A DNA stretch of 64,000 bases from Nannobrachium achirus (lineage: Eukaryota > Chordata > Actinopteri > Myctophiformes > Myctophidae). The stretch's first letter is position 1; every line of letters starts with the position of its first letter. This document shows, piece by piece, positions 39,935 to 52,791 of this stretch. The stretch covers positions 3,212,944-3,276,943 of the forward strand of contig OY997642.1 of NCBI GenBank assembly GCA_963921795.1. The letters are read 5' to 3'. The notes beneath the pieces are model-generated. The model worked only from the letters and a program-made list of their open reading frames with translations, made no database searches and was not told the origin of the DNA. Made by a program: the position numbers and the translations under genes.

Positions 39935-40894
39935 TGATTGATTGATTGATTGATTGAAGACTTTATTAGAAGTTTGCATAGGAAAAGGTACAGTTTCATG
40001 ACGGTACAGTTCACTGGTACAAGGTCTACTAAAAGGAGATCCATGAAAAGACTAAGCTTATTTCCACTGGAAACCATTAAAGTATCTCATATAACATTGA
40101 ATGACAGACAAATAGAACACAGTACTATGCAATAGATATGTAAAGAAAAACAAAAAAAGAAAACAGTAAGTCTAAAACAAACAGTATATACAAAGAATGG
40201 GCAGGGGAGGGTAGGGTTGGGCTAGGTTAGTTTTTTCTACCAGTTGCGAACGGCTGCTGCCTGTAAGTGGTTTTTCAGGGCAATTTTAAAGGATGCTAGT
40301 GATCCACACTCCTTTATGGCCTTCGGTAAGGCTTTCCACATTTTGGTGGTATAGCAGAAAAAAGATTTTGACCCTTTGACTTTGTTGGTTTTGACTCTGG
40401 GTTGGAAGTGATCTGTAGCGCTGCCTCTGGTGTTGTAATTATGGACATCCTTAATGTTTATAAAGTATTTTGAGGTACTTGGGTATCATAGTGGTGTAAT
40501 GTATCTTGTACACCAGGCCCATTGCAAGTTGCTGTACTCTGTCATCTACTCTGAGCCACCCCACTCTTAACTGGTGAGTAGCGGTGAGGTGAGTCTGATA
40601 GGGAAGGTTAAGCAGGACCCTAATTAGTTTATTTTGGGCTGTTTGGAGTTTAGTTTTAAGGGCTTGTGGGGCGTCACGATACCATACGTGAACTCCGTAG
40701 TCAAAGAGGGGCTGGATTATTGCACCAGCTATGGTCTTCAGTGTGTTGAAATTGACCATTGGGGCGATCCTCTGTAGGAAACGAGTTCGTTGGTTGATTT
40801 TAATGGTGTCTTTACAGGTCTTTCTAAAGATAATCTGGTCTCTCGGACAACTGCAGTTGATTCTTGGCACTTGAAACTGTAGGAGTTGAGGCAT
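39935..40894 (-). pseudogene. 5'-truncated LINE (L2/CR1-like) ORF2 C terminus and 3' tail
   Basis: On the minus strand, codons from 40894 read FLQRIAPMVNFNTLKTI, QPLFDYGVHVW, LQTAQNKLIRVLLNLP, then after one frame change near 40450 IKDVHNYNTRGSA, KMWNALP-like KMWKALPKAIKECG and a stop at 40237-40239. This is the post-RT thumb and tail of L2/CR1-group non-LTR elements. The 3' end is a TTGATTGA microsatellite (39935-39957), typical of that group. There is no RT core, so it is 5'-truncated and dead. Confidence 0.85.
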
Positions 40895-41089
40895 TACATT
40901 TGGTTTGACTTAGTTCTGCAGACAGTAAATGTTGCTTGTACTGTTTGTTGATCAGCTGTTTCAGTTTGTTCAGTAGCTAGGACCCCTGTTACAACAATGA
41001 TTACTATCACAATACAGAGCTTTTTAACACTGTTACTGAACAAACACTCTATAGCAATGATTACTATCTCAAGAGAGAGCTATTTAACT

Positions 41090-41650
41090 CATTGACTGCC
41101 AAGGCCAGAGTTTCCCGAGTTATTACAGTAGTCCTAGGCTGCCACAGCCCGAGTTTACCGAGTTTTCTTTTTTTTTTTTTCAATTCTTTTTTTTATAAAA
41201 AAAAAATTGAAAAATGCCTGAAATGTATTAGGCATGATCGCAATCGCGAAATTGCATGGTTAGCACCATAACAAACACATCCTTCAAAATGGCAATAATG
41301 GCTGTTTTGTCTGACTTTGAAGGCTTCTATCTCATGAATGCCTGAACGGATTTCAGGCACTTGTTTGAAAGCTGTTAAAAAGTACTGCATATATGATGCA
41401 TGGGCGTGCACGATCCGTGCACAAAGAATTGATCCGTGCACTAGAAATTTAGGAAGGTGGCAGTGTTTGTTTTGTCTGACTTTGAAGGCTTCTATCTAAT
41501 GAATGCCTGAACGGATTTCCAAGCTGATTCTTTTGTTTGAAAGCTGTTAAAAAGTACTACACATATGATGCACATATGGTGCATGGGCGTGCACGATCCG
41601 TGCACTAGAATTTTATCTGTGCACTAAAAATCTAGGAACGTGGCATCCTG
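41090..41650 (-). repeat. dispersed repeat R1, two partial copies
   Basis: GAATGCCTGAACGGATTTC appears twice (41335 and 41501), each followed by TTTGTTTGAAAGCTGTTAAAA and GGGCGTGCACGATCCGTGC. T and A runs lie at 41166-41208. The first copy is also uninterrupted where the TRIM lies at 12938. Confidence 0.75.
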
Positions 41651-41849
41651 GTACTTGGAAAAGGGCATTCAACACTGTTGCTGAAAAAGCTCTATAGCAA
41701 TGATTACTTATTTGACACGTTGTATCCTCTAACACAAAAACACAACGATAAGACAACCAAAATTCTACATTAACAAGTCTTTTGTCTTTTGGGGGGTTTT
41801 GAAGACAATCGGAAAAAATATGAATATGAATTAAGGAGAAAATTTCGAA

Positions 41850-41910
41850 GACATTTTAAGTGTGCCTGCAGCTCGCTAAGTGTGTGCAACCTTGTGTAGC
41901 GGTTGGTGTT
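41850..41910. repeat. 60-bp dispersed repeat, second copy
   Basis: Same as 23306-23366, followed by TTAGCATTAGCATTTG short repeats that continue to 42110 and recur at 42415. Confidence 0.8.
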
Positions 41911-41949
41911 AGCATTAGCATTTGTTAGCATTAGCATAATGCATTGGTG

Positions 41950-42057
41950 ACTTCAGTTCCTACTGCCAGAAACCTTGGTGTGGTCCTGGACAGCCAGCTA
42001 TCATTCAAGGCACACATTGCATCAGTCACCCGGTCCTGTAGGTTCACACTCTATAAA
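41950..42057 (+). pseudogene. LINE reverse-transcriptase fragment
   Basis: Thirty-six codons read ARNLGVVLDSQLSFKAHI then SVTRSCRFTLYK. This matches the known block just after the RT palm in CR1/L2-like non-LTR elements (ARNLGV-LD--L-F--HI). It is isolated and has no neighbours from the same ORF. Confidence 0.75.
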
Positions 42058-42111
42058 CTGTAAACTGTAAACTGTAGCATTAGTTAGTATTAGCATTTGT
42101 TAGCATTAGCA

Positions 42112-44722
42112 TTTGTCAAAAAAAAGTAGGGTTCCAGGGGTCGCACAGCAATGTGTCACACATCCACACGTTCATCTCGACGAGCTATACAACTTACCAA
42201 GAGAAAGGCACTATCGAAAATGTAAGACTTAAAATCTATGTTTTGACGCCTTATGTGTTTTGAAAGCCTTATGTAATTTTAGGGGGTTTTGAAGACAATC
42301 TGAAAAAAAAAAAACATTTCATATCCACGCGTTCATCTCGAAGAGCTATACAACATACTAAAAGACAGGCGCTTAAAACCTATTGGTTTCCGAGTTATCG
42401 CACTTTGAACAAACTAGCATTAGCATTTGTTAGCATTAGCATTTGTCGAAAGAAAGTAGGGTTCCAGGGGTCGCACAGCAATGTGTCACACATCCACACG
42501 TTCGTCCCGACGAGCTATACAACATACCAAAAGACTGGCACTATCGAAAATTTAAGACTTAAAATCTATGTTTTGATGCCTTATGTAATTTTGGGGGTTT
42601 TGAAGACAATCTGAAAAAAATGAATTAATTTCATATCCACGTGTTCGTCTTGAAGAGCTATACAACATACTAAGAGACAGGCGCTTAACCTATTGGTTTC
42701 CGGTTTATCGCACTTTGAAAAATCTAAGATTGCATTTGTCGAAAAAAAGTAGGGTTCCAGGGGTCGGACAGCAATGTGTGACACATCCACACGTTCGTCT
42801 AGACAAGCTATACAACATAGAAAAAGAAAGGCACTATCGGAAATGTAAGACTTAAAATCTATGTTTTGACGCCTTACTATTATAGTCTTATGTAATTTTG
42901 GGGGTGATGAAGACAATCTGAAAAAAAAAAAAATAATAATTTCATATCCACGCGTTCGTCTTGAAGAGCTATACAACATAGAAAAAGAAAGGCACTATCG
43001 GAAATTTAAGACGTAAAATCTATGTTTTGACGCCTTACTATAGTCTTATGTAATTTTGGGGGTTTTGAAGACAATCTGAAAAAAATGAATTAATAGGGTT
43101 CCAGGGGTTGCAGAGCAATGTGTCACACATCCACACGCTCGTCTCGACGAGCTATACAACATACCAAAAGATAGGCAATATCGGAAATTTAAGACGTAAA
43201 ATCTATGTTTTGACGCCTTACTATAGTCTTATGTAATTTTTGGGGTTTTGAAGACAATCTGAAAAAAATGAATTAATTTCATATCCATGCGTTCGTCTTG
43301 AAGAGCTATACAACATACTAAGAGACAGGTGCTTAAAACCTATTGGTTTCCGAGTTATCGCACTTTGAAAAATCTAGGATTGCATTTGTCGAAAAAAAGT
43401 AGTGTTCCAGGGGTCGCACAGCAATGTGTCACACATCCACACGTTCGTCTCGATGAGCTATACAACATACCAAAAGATAGGCACTATCAGAAATTTAAGA
43501 CTTAAAATCTAAGTTTTGACGCCTTACTATAGTCTTATGTAATTTTGGGGGTTTTGAAGACAATCTTAAAAAAAATAATTAATTTCATATCCACGCGTTC
43601 GTCTCGAAGAGCTATACAACATACTAAGAGACAGGCTATTAAAACCTATTGGTTTCCGAGTTATCGCACTTTGAAAAATCTAGGATTGCATTTGTCGAAA
43701 AAAAGTAGGGTTCCAGGGGTCGCACAGCAATGTGTCACATATCCACACGTTCGTCTCGACGAGCTATACAACATACCAAAAGATAGGCACTATCGGAAAT
43801 TTAAGACTTAAAATCTAAGTTTTGACGCCTTACTATAGTCTTATGTAATTTTGGGGGTTTTGAAGACAATCTAAAAAAAAAAAATTAATTTCATATCCAC
43901 GTGTTCGTCTCGAAGAGCTATACAACATACTAAGAGACAGCCGCTTAAAACCTATTGGTTTCCGAGTTATCGCACTTTGAGAAATCTAGGATTGCATTTG
44001 TCGAGAAAAAGTATGGTTCCAGGGGTCGCACAGCAATGTGTCACACATCCACACGTTCGACTCGACGAGCTATACAACATACCAAAAGATAGGCACTAAC
44101 GGAAATTTAAGACTTAAAATCTAAGTTTTGACGCCTTACTATATAGTCTTATGTAATTTTGGGGGTTTTGAAGACAATCTAAAAAAAAAAATTTAATTTC
44201 ATATCCACGTGTTCGTCTCGAAGAGCTATACAACATACTAAGAGACAGCCGCTTAAAACCTATTGGTTTCCGAGTTATCGCACTTTGAGAAATCTAGGAT
44301 TGCATTTGTCGAGAAAAAGTATGGTTCCAGGGGTCGCACAGCAATGTGTCACACAACGACATGTTCGTCTCGACGAGCTATACAACATACCAAAAGATAG
44401 GCATTTTCGGAAATTTAAGACTTAACATCTAAGTTTTTACGCCTTACTATATATAGTCTTATGTAATTTTGGGGGTTTTGAAGACAATCTAAAAAAAATG
44501 AATTAATTTCATATCCACGCGTTCGTCTCGAAGAGCTATACAACATACTAAGAGACAGCCGCTTAAAACCTATTGGTTTCCGAGTTATCGCACTTTGAGA
44601 AATCTAGGATTGCATTTGTCGAGAAAAAGTATGGTTCCAGGGGTCGCACAGCAATGTGTCACACATCCACGCGTTCGACTCGACGAGCTATACAACATAC
44701 CAAAAGATAGGCACTAACGGAA
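42112..44722 (+). repeat. ~306-bp satellite, array 2 (first block)
   Basis: The same unit and orientation as array 1, about 8.5 units. The first units are disrupted by TTAGCATTAGC text, an AGAAAGGC variant and partial deletions (about 42945-43110). The block ends at GGCACTAACGGAAATTC. Confidence 0.97.
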
Positions 44723-45405
44723 ATTCTACCACTTTTTCGAGTCACGTGTTCAAATACTGGATTCTGATTGGCTAAATTCCGGAGGTTATGACAGAACAAC
44801 TGCCGCAAAGTTGTGTGAGGACTTGTCCGAGATCAATGCACCTCAGTGTACATCCGGGGACTTCAGGAGGTAGTCGGAACACCTTTCCCCCAACCAACAA
44901 ATGACCGTGGCAACGGTCCTATGTTTACTAACGTGCATGCTATAGTCGCCGATTTATTTGGATCCAATGCAATCCGCCAACTTTAAAGCCCCTTTTCTCT
45001 GAACCTATGCCTTTCTGGAAGCGAACAGCCTCTATTTACGGCCGGAACGGTACTTCTAACTGACGTTAGCTTAGCTGTAAGCTAGACGCATGGATTAGTA
45101 TGGAGTTGGCGCCATCTGTTGGTGAGTAGAAGATGTTGTTGGTGGAACTATCTGCTGTCTCGCGGAAGTTTTATAGGCAATAATGATTGTAACTTAAGAT
45201 CCTTGCAAGTTACAACTATGTGTTTTCTTTCATGTATAAGGGAAAAAGTGGTAGAAAAGCTATTTACCACTCGGGGTCGGACATTATGCTCTGATAATGT
45301 CCTGTGTGAGGGTGTTATCGGACTCGGCTTCGCCTCGTCCGATCACCCCCTCACACAGGACATTATCAGAGCATAATGTCCTCTCACTCGGGGTAAATTG
45401 CTTAC
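44723..45405. mobile_element. palindromic element inserted into satellite array 2
   Basis: TTCTACCACTTTTTC (44724-44738) and GGAAAAAGTGGTAGAA (45241-45256) are inverted and likely mark element ends. Inside are CTGATTGGCTAAATTCCGGA and GTTTACTAACGTGCATGC. Then comes a 103-bp hairpin and a second CACTCGGGG copy before the satellite resumes at TTTAAGACTTAAAATC. No coding frame is convincing. Confidence 0.7.
45279..45381. repeat. 103-bp near-perfect hairpin
   Basis: GGACATTATGCTCTGATAAT, GTCCTGTGTGAGGG, ATCGGAC pair with their complements around a CTCGGCTTCGCC tip. The stem is about 43 bp with very few mismatches. Confidence 0.92.
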
Positions 45406-48400
45406 TTTAAGACTTAAAATCTAAGTTTTGACGCCTTACTATAGTCTTATGTAATTTTGGGGGTTTTGAAGACAATCTAAAAAAAATTAATTAATTTCAT
45501 ATCCACGCGTTCGTCTCGAAGAGCTATACAACATACTAAGAGACAGCCGCTTAAAACCTATTGGTTTCCGAGTTATCGCACTTTGAGAAATCTAGGATTG
45601 CATTTGTCGAGAAAAAGTATGGTTCCAGGGGCCGCACAGCAATGTGTCACACATCGACATGTTCGTCTCGACGAGCTATACAACATACCAAAAGATAGAA
45701 ATTATCGTAAATTTAAGACTTAAAATCTAAGTTTTGACGCCTTACTATTAGTCTTATGTAATTTTGGGGGTTTTGAAGACAATCTAAAAAAAATGAATTA
45801 ATTTCATATCCACGCGTTCGTCTCGAAGAGCTATACAACATACTAAGAGACAGGTGCTTAAAACCTATTGGTTTCCGAGTTATCGCACTTTGAAAAATCT
45901 AGGATTGCATTTGTCGAAAAAAAGTAGGGTTCCAGGGGTCGCACAGCAATGTGTCACACATCCACACGTTCGTCTCGATGAGCTATACAACATACCAAAA
46001 GATAGGCACTATCAGAAATTTAAGACTTAAAATCTAAGTTTTGACGCCTTACTTCTTATGTAATTTTGGGGGTTTTGAAGACAATCTTAAAAAAAATTAT
46101 TAATTTCATATCCACGCGTTCGTCTCAAAGAGCTATACAACATACTAAGAGACAGGCTATTAAAACCTATTGGTTTCCGAGTTATCGCACTTTGAAAAAT
46201 CTAGGATTGCATTTGTCGAAAAAAAGTAGGGTTCCAGGGGTCGCATAGCAATGTGTCACATATCCACACGTTCGTCTCGACGAGCTATACAACATACCAA
46301 AAGATAGGCACTATCGGAAATTTAAGACTTAAAATCTAAGTTTTGACGCCTTACTATAGTCTTATGTAATTTTGGGGGTTTTGAAGACAATCTAAAAAAA
46401 TTAATTAATTTCATATCCACGCGTTCGTCTCGAAGAGCTATACAACATACTAAGAGACAGGCGCTTAAAACCTATTGGTTTCCAAGTTATCGCACTTTGA
46501 AAAATATAGGATTGCATTTGTCGAAAAAAAGTAGTGTTCCAGGGGTCGCACAGCAATGTGTCACACACCCACACGTTCGTCTCGGTGAGCTATACAACAT
46601 ACTAAAAGATAGGCATTATCGGGAAATTTAAAATCTGTTTTGACGACATACTATAGTCTTATGTAATTTTGGGGGTTTTGAAGACAATCTAAAACAATTA
46701 ATTAATTTCATATCCACGTGTTCGTCTCGAAGAGCTATACAACATACTAAGAGACAGCCGCTTAAAACCTATTGGTTTCCGAGTTATCGCACTTTGAGAA
46801 ATCTAGGATTGCATTTGTCGAGAAAAAGTATGGTTCCAGGGGCCGCACAGCAATGTGTCACACATCCACACGTTCGACTCGACGAGCTATACAACATACC
46901 AAAAGATAGGCACTAACGGAAATTTAAGACTTAAAATCTAAGTTTTGACGCCTTACTATAGTCTTATGTAATTTTGGGGGTTTTGAAGACAATCTAAAAA
47001 AAATTAATTAATTTCATATCCACGTGTTCGTCTCGAAGAGCTATACAACATACTAAGAGACAGCCGCTTAAAACCTATTGGTTTCCGAGTTATCGCACTT
47101 TGAGAAATCTAGGATTGCATTTGTCGAGAAAAAGTATGGTTCCAGGGGCCGCACAGCAATGTGTCACACATCCACACGTTCGACTCGACGAGCTATACAA
47201 CATACCAAAAGATAGGCACTAACGGAAATTTAAGACTTAAAATCTAAGTTTTGACGCCTTACTATAGTCTTATGTAATTTTGGGGGTTTTGAAGACAATC
47301 TAAAAAAAATTAATTAATTTCATATCCACGTGTTCGTCTCGAAGAGCTATACAACATACTAAGAGACAGCCGCTTAAAACCTATTGGTTTCCGAGTTATC
47401 GCACTTTGAGAAATCTAGGATTGCATTTGTCGAGAAAAAGTATGGTTCCAGGGGCCGCACAGCAATGTGTCACACAACGACATGTTCGTCTCGACGAGCT
47501 ATACAACATACCAAAAGATAGGCATTTTCGGAATTTTAAGACTTAACATCTAAGTTTTTACGCCTTACTATAGTCTTATGTAATTTTGGGGGTTTTGAAG
47601 ACAATCTAAAAAAAATGAATTAATTTCATATCCACGCGTTCGTCTCGAAGAGCTATACAACATAGTAAGAGACAGCCGCTTAAAACCTATTGGTTTCCGA
47701 GTTATCGCACTTTGAGAAATCTAGGATTGCATTTGTCGAGAAAAAGTATGGTTCCAGGGGTCGCACAGCAATGTGTCACACATCCACACGTTCGACTCGA
47801 CGAGCTATACAACATACCAAAAGATAGGCACTAACGGAAATTTAAGACTTAAAATCTGAGTTTTGACGCCTTACTATAGTCTTATGTAATTTTGGGGGTT
47901 TTGAAGACAATCTAAAAACAATTAATTAATTTCATATCCACGCGTTCGTCTCGAAGAGCTATACAACATACTAAGAGACAGCCGCTTAAAACCTATTGGT
48001 TTCCGAGTTATCGCACTTTGAAAAATCTAGGATTGCATTTGTCGAAAAAAAGTAGGGTTCCAGGGGTCGCACAGCAATGTGTCACATATCCACACGTTCG
48101 TCTCGACGAGCTATACAACATACCAAAAGATAGGCACTATCGGAAATTTAAGACTTAAAATCTAAGTTTTGACGCCTTACTATATATAGTCTTATGTAAT
48201 TTTGGGGGTTTTGAAGACAATCTAAAAAAAATAATTAATTTCATATCCACGCGTTCGTCTCGAAGAGCTATACAACATACTAAGAGACAGGCGCTTAAAA
48301 CCTATTGGTTTCCGAGTTATCGCACTTTGAAAAATATAGGATTGCATTTGTCGAAAAAAAGTAGGGTTCCAGGGGTCGCACAGCAATGTGTCACACATCC

Positions 48401-49808
48401 ACAAGTTTGTCTCGACGAGCTATACAACATACCAAAAGATAGGCACTATCGGAAATTTAAGACTTAAAATCTAAGTTTTGACGCCTTACTATAGTCTTAT
48501 GTAATTTTGGGGGTTTTGAAGACAATCTGATTTTTTTTTTATTAATTTCATATCCACGCGTTCGTCTCGAAGAGCTATACAACATACTAAGAGACAGGTG
48601 CTTAAAACCTATTGGTTTCCGAGTTATCGCACTTTGAAAAATCTAGGATTGCATTTGTCGAAAAAAAGTAGGGTTCCAGGGGTCGCACAGCAATGTGTCA
48701 CATATCCACACGTTCGTCTCGACGAGCTATACAACATACCAAAAGATAGGCACTATCGGAAATTTAAGACTTAAAATCTAAGTTTTGACGCCTTACTATA
48801 GTCTTATGTAATTTTGGGGGTTTTGAAGACAATCTAAAAAAAATAATTAATTTCATATCCACGCGTTCGTCTCGAAGAGCTATACAACATACTAAGAGAC
48901 AGGCGCTTAAAACCTATTGGTTTCCGAGTTATCGCACTTTGAAAAATATAGGATTGCATTTGTCGAAAAAAAGTAGGGTTCCAGGGGTCGCACAGCAATG
49001 TGTCACACATCCACAAGTTTGTCTCGACGAGCTATACAACATACCAAAAGATAGGCACTATCGGAAATTTAAGACTTAAAATCTAAGTTTTGACGCCTTA
49101 CTATAGTCTTATGTAATTTTGGGGGTTTTGAAGACAATCTGATTTTTTTTTTATTAATTTCATATCCACGCGTTCGTCTCGAAGAGCTATACAACATACT
49201 AAGAGACAGGTGCTTAAAACCTATTGGTTTCCGAGTTATCGCACTTTGAAAAATCTAGGATTGCATTTGTCGAAAAAAAGTAGGGTTCCAGGGGTCGCAC
49301 AGCAATGTGTCACATATCCACACGTTCGTCTCGACGAGCTATACAACATACCAAAAGATAGGCACTATCGGAAATTTAAGACTTAAAATCTAAGTTTTGA
49401 CGCCTTACTATAGTCTTATGTAATTTTGGGGGTTTTGAAGACAATCTAAAAAAAATAATTAATTTCATATCCACGCGTTCGTCTCGAAGAGCTATACAAC
49501 ATACTAAGAGACAGGCGCTTAAAACCTATTGGTTAATTTAAAATCTGTTTTGACGACATACTATAGTCTTATGTAATTTTGGGGGTTTTGAAGACAATCT
49601 GAAAAAAGTGAATTTATTTCATGTCCACGCCTTCGTCTTGACAAGCTATACAACATACTAAGAGACATCCGCTTAGAACCTATTGGTTTCCGAGTTATTG
49701 CACTTTGAAAAATCTAGGATTGCATTTGTCGAGAAAAAGTATGGTTCCAGGGGTCGCACAGCAATGTGTCACACATCCACACGTTCGTCTCGATGAGCTA
49801 TACAACAA
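45406..49808 (+). repeat. ~306-bp satellite, array 2 (second block)
   Basis: About 14 units. Three consecutive units at 46.7-47.6 kb share CACGTGTTCGTCTCGAAG, GTATGGTTCCAGGGGCCG and GTTCGACTCGACG. Units at 48.1-49.5 kb alternate as a 612-bp dimer: ACAAGTTTGTCTCGACG occurs at 48402 and 49014, and GATTTTTTTTTATTAATTTC at 48530 and 49142. The last units are rearranged (49535-49808) and end at TATACAACAAATG. Confidence 0.97.
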
Positions 49809-50195
49809 ATGTTTTGACGACATCTTCGGTGTCTTTGGTGGTTTTCGAGGAAAAAAGGTGAAAAATCTTGGGTTTCGACAAAATATCAGGTTTTTATTTT
49901 CTGTGTTCTAGATCTATAAATTCTACGTGTTCTAGATCTATAAATTGTTTTCTAGATCTGTGTTTTTTAGATTCTATGTGTTCTATATCTATAAATGCAC
50001 AGATCTAGAACACAGAATGTATAGATATAGCACATACAATTTAAAGATGTAGATTATATAGAAACAGGACAGAAGGAGAATTAATGAAAAAATGATTTTA
50101 AATGAAAAGAACAAAAAGATCAAAAAATGTATTAATACAGTTGTACGACCAAGTTCCAACCCCTCAAATCAACATTCCTGTAAGTGCAATCAGCA
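49809..50195. other. AT-rich stretch with TTCTAGATCTATAAAT repeats
   Basis: GTGTTCTAGATCTATAAATT recurs three times near 49905-49960, with an inverted GATCTAGAACACAGAATG at 50002. No gene is seen. Confidence 0.6.
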
Positions 50196-50252
50196 GGACA
50201 CCGCAGGGAATTGAACCCCATCCTAGTGAACCAGGAGTGCCAGACCAGCGTC
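50196..50252 (-). other. tRNA-like element, copy 3
   Basis: On the minus strand GACGCTG pairs with CGGTGTC, where copies 1 and 2 have GACACTG with CAGTGTC. The T-arm is GGGGTTCAATTCCCTG. A fourth fragment is at 50869-50893. Confidence 0.55.
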
Positions 50253-52244
50253 TTTTGCTTCTTGACGTATTTACAGGTTGAAGACAAACGTTAACTATTA
50301 GACTTTTACGACACTGGACTTTACACCCTATGTGCTAAGAAGACACTGATAGAAGGAAATATTCTTGCATTAAATACATACATAGAATCAAACAATTTAA
50401 ATAAACATTTAAAAATAAAATATGTTTTTTTTTTTTTCAAAATGTTGTAAATACAAAAATCAAGTGCAAACAAAAATGAATAAACATAAGTAGTAGTGAA
50501 GACAGCAGATACAAGATCACAATGTGGCGCGAAGCATCTGCCATTTTTACCAGTGAGTCCTGGGCAGGTTTCCCTTTTTGAGGCTTGAGCTAAAATGCCT
50601 TAAAATCACTCCCAATGTAAATGAGGTGAACAGTTGCCTTCAACAACAATATACACCAGAAACAACAGTAGGCCTAGTAACATTAGCTGCAGTTTGGTCT
50701 GTTAAACCCTCACCCTTAAGGACTTCAACACTTTTGGACTGACATTTTATAATATGACTCTATAAATATTATACATGAAGATAGTTGAGGTCCAGAGGGT
50801 CTCTGGACATCTTTCAGAGCCACTATAATAATACCTGTATGCAATAAAATAAATCCTGAGTTTTGAAGCAGGGCACTGCAGGGAATTGAACCCTATATAT
50901 ACATATAATACATACAACATAATCGCTAAAATATGCTATAAATATTATGTGCTGCTGGGAGTCAAAATTATGAATATATTGTGGGGGTGCCTCGGATGAA
51001 AATTATATTTATAGGGGTGCCCTGAGCCAAAAAAGTTTGGTCTATAGGATGTCTATAGTATGAGTTATACATCAATCTATAACATGCTGATAAATATATT
51101 CTTTGTAAACAACACCACCTTCTTATTCCCCTATGAGATACAATAATCCATCACACAGCAATAAGACAGGAGAGCGATTCAGAGTGAGAATGGAATGTTT
51201 ACTATGGAGAGAGAGAATTCAAGACAGGTACAGTACAGACATAATGGTTCAATGGTTCGTGCTCTCTCTGACAAATTATGTTTTGACATGAGTATAAGTA
51301 TGGTCATTTGGTCAGTCAGTGGATGACGTTTCAACAGTTCATAGGATTTTTCTTGTCCACAAATGACAAAACAAAGAGTCCATATACAGTAGGTGCCTGG
51401 GGAAGAGATGTCCTTGCTGTTGTCTGGATGACACCAGATGTCCCAGGCTGAGCCTTACAAACCAAAACAATTCTCATTGTTTTGGGTACAGGCTCCATGG
51501 CAGTAGATAAGGCCTCCTTTCTACCAGACAGAGACCTTGTGGGTCTGGTGCATGACATTAAAGATGGCACAGTCACGAGCTGTGCCTATAGGGTCAGTTG
51601 GTCAGTTGGTCATCAATATGAATTGATAAAAAGATGATAAAAAACCACTACAAAATGCCTAACACACATGCCATCTCTAAATTACATTTAAGCTTTGCAT
51701 AAGCCTGCTAGGTTGCCTAGGCTAGGGCTAATGTCACAGCTACAAGCTAGGGGCTAAAGTGGAGTCTGAAGAGGTGAGTCTTCAGATCACAGCAGAAGTT
51801 TGGGAGTGAGTCTGTTCTAATTGCAGCGGTGAGTTTATTCCACTGTTTGGGGGCCAGGAGGGAGAAGAGAGCAGGGACAGAAAGGCTAGGACATACAATA
51901 GTGATTCATTCAATAGCATTCATCATTTGAATATAAACAGTTGAGTTCTTCTTCCAGCCATTTAGAGAGCACACTGTAATGTTGATGTGTTAATTCTTGG
52001 TAAGGTATTTGGAACAGATTTAAAATGCCAAGTTAAAATCCTCTTGTGTTTCAGTGTTGCAGTGGTCTTGTTTATGATTGTGTTTCAGTATTGTTGAATG
52101 TCACATGACGTTCTATCTGAGCAGAATTGATTCAGATACATAATATGATACTATGTAAAGTGGCTTGAACCTACAGTATAATAAAATGCATTTTAAAATA
52201 AAATAAAAAATCAATAAACACAAAATTAACTGAATGTGTCCTTG
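50253..52244. other. AT-rich DNA without recognised gene
   Basis: It contains hairpin copy 17, the tRNA-like fragment at 50869-50893 (minus), and a LINE/SINE tail-like piece at about 51770-51890 (GAAGAGGTGAGTCTTCAG, GTTTATTCCACTGTTTGGGG). An 81-codon minus frame at 51331-51576 has no recognised domain. Confidence 0.5.
50497..50550. repeat. ultrashort hairpin element, copy 17 (degenerate)
   Basis: GTGAAGACAGCAGATACAAG, ATCACAATGTGGCGCG, AAGCATCTGCCATTTTTAC. The outer arms are recognisable, the inner right arm is lost. Confidence 0.6.
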
Positions 52245-52694
52245 AAGGACAAATTTGTTTTTTTACAACAAGGTTTCATATTTTAGATTGTAATTAGATT
52301 AAAGAAAAGATGAGTGTTGAAGTTTCATTTACTGCTTTCTATTGTTTTATCCATTTTAGAGAGTTTGATTTCAGTGGGTGGGGGCATGCGTGCAAGTGGC
52401 TAAATATGTCTTTTTAGACTTAATGAGCCAACAAATTTGTTATTATTTACAGCAAGTCACACCTAACCATGAAAGGAAACCATTTAGTGCATGTACAGTA
52501 GGCTTATTGTGTTTAAAAAGACACTTTGCCACTTGCACGCATGCCCCCAACCACTGAAATCAAACTCACTAAATTGGCTAAAATAATAGAAAGAAGTAGG
52601 CCTAAATGAAATCATTTTAACACTCATCTTGTCTTTTCTCTAATTACAATCTAAAATATGAACCCTTGTTGTAAAAAAAAACAACGTTGTCCTT
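52245..52694. mobile_element. foldback element, ~200-bp arms
   Basis: Left AAGGACAAATTTG, TTTTTTTACAACAAGG, TTCATATTTTAGATTG to CAGTGGGTGGGGGCATGCGT. The inverted right arm is 52485-52694. The arms pair almost end to end with a ~50-bp centre. A truncated copy lies at 21462-21773. No target duplication was found. Confidence 0.85.
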
Positions 52695-52791
52695 TACATA
52701 GGGCTTCCATGCTAATCCTCTCTGAAGTGCATTAAAGTCTCTCATGTTTAAATTGCTGCCCAAAACAGTCGGGTGGATTACGACCGATCAG

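Noticed and set aside
16461..49808. CENP-B box in the satellite
   Set aside because: I looked for TTCG-TGGAA-CGGGA-like text and saw none convincing; the CGTTCGTCTCGA motif is different.
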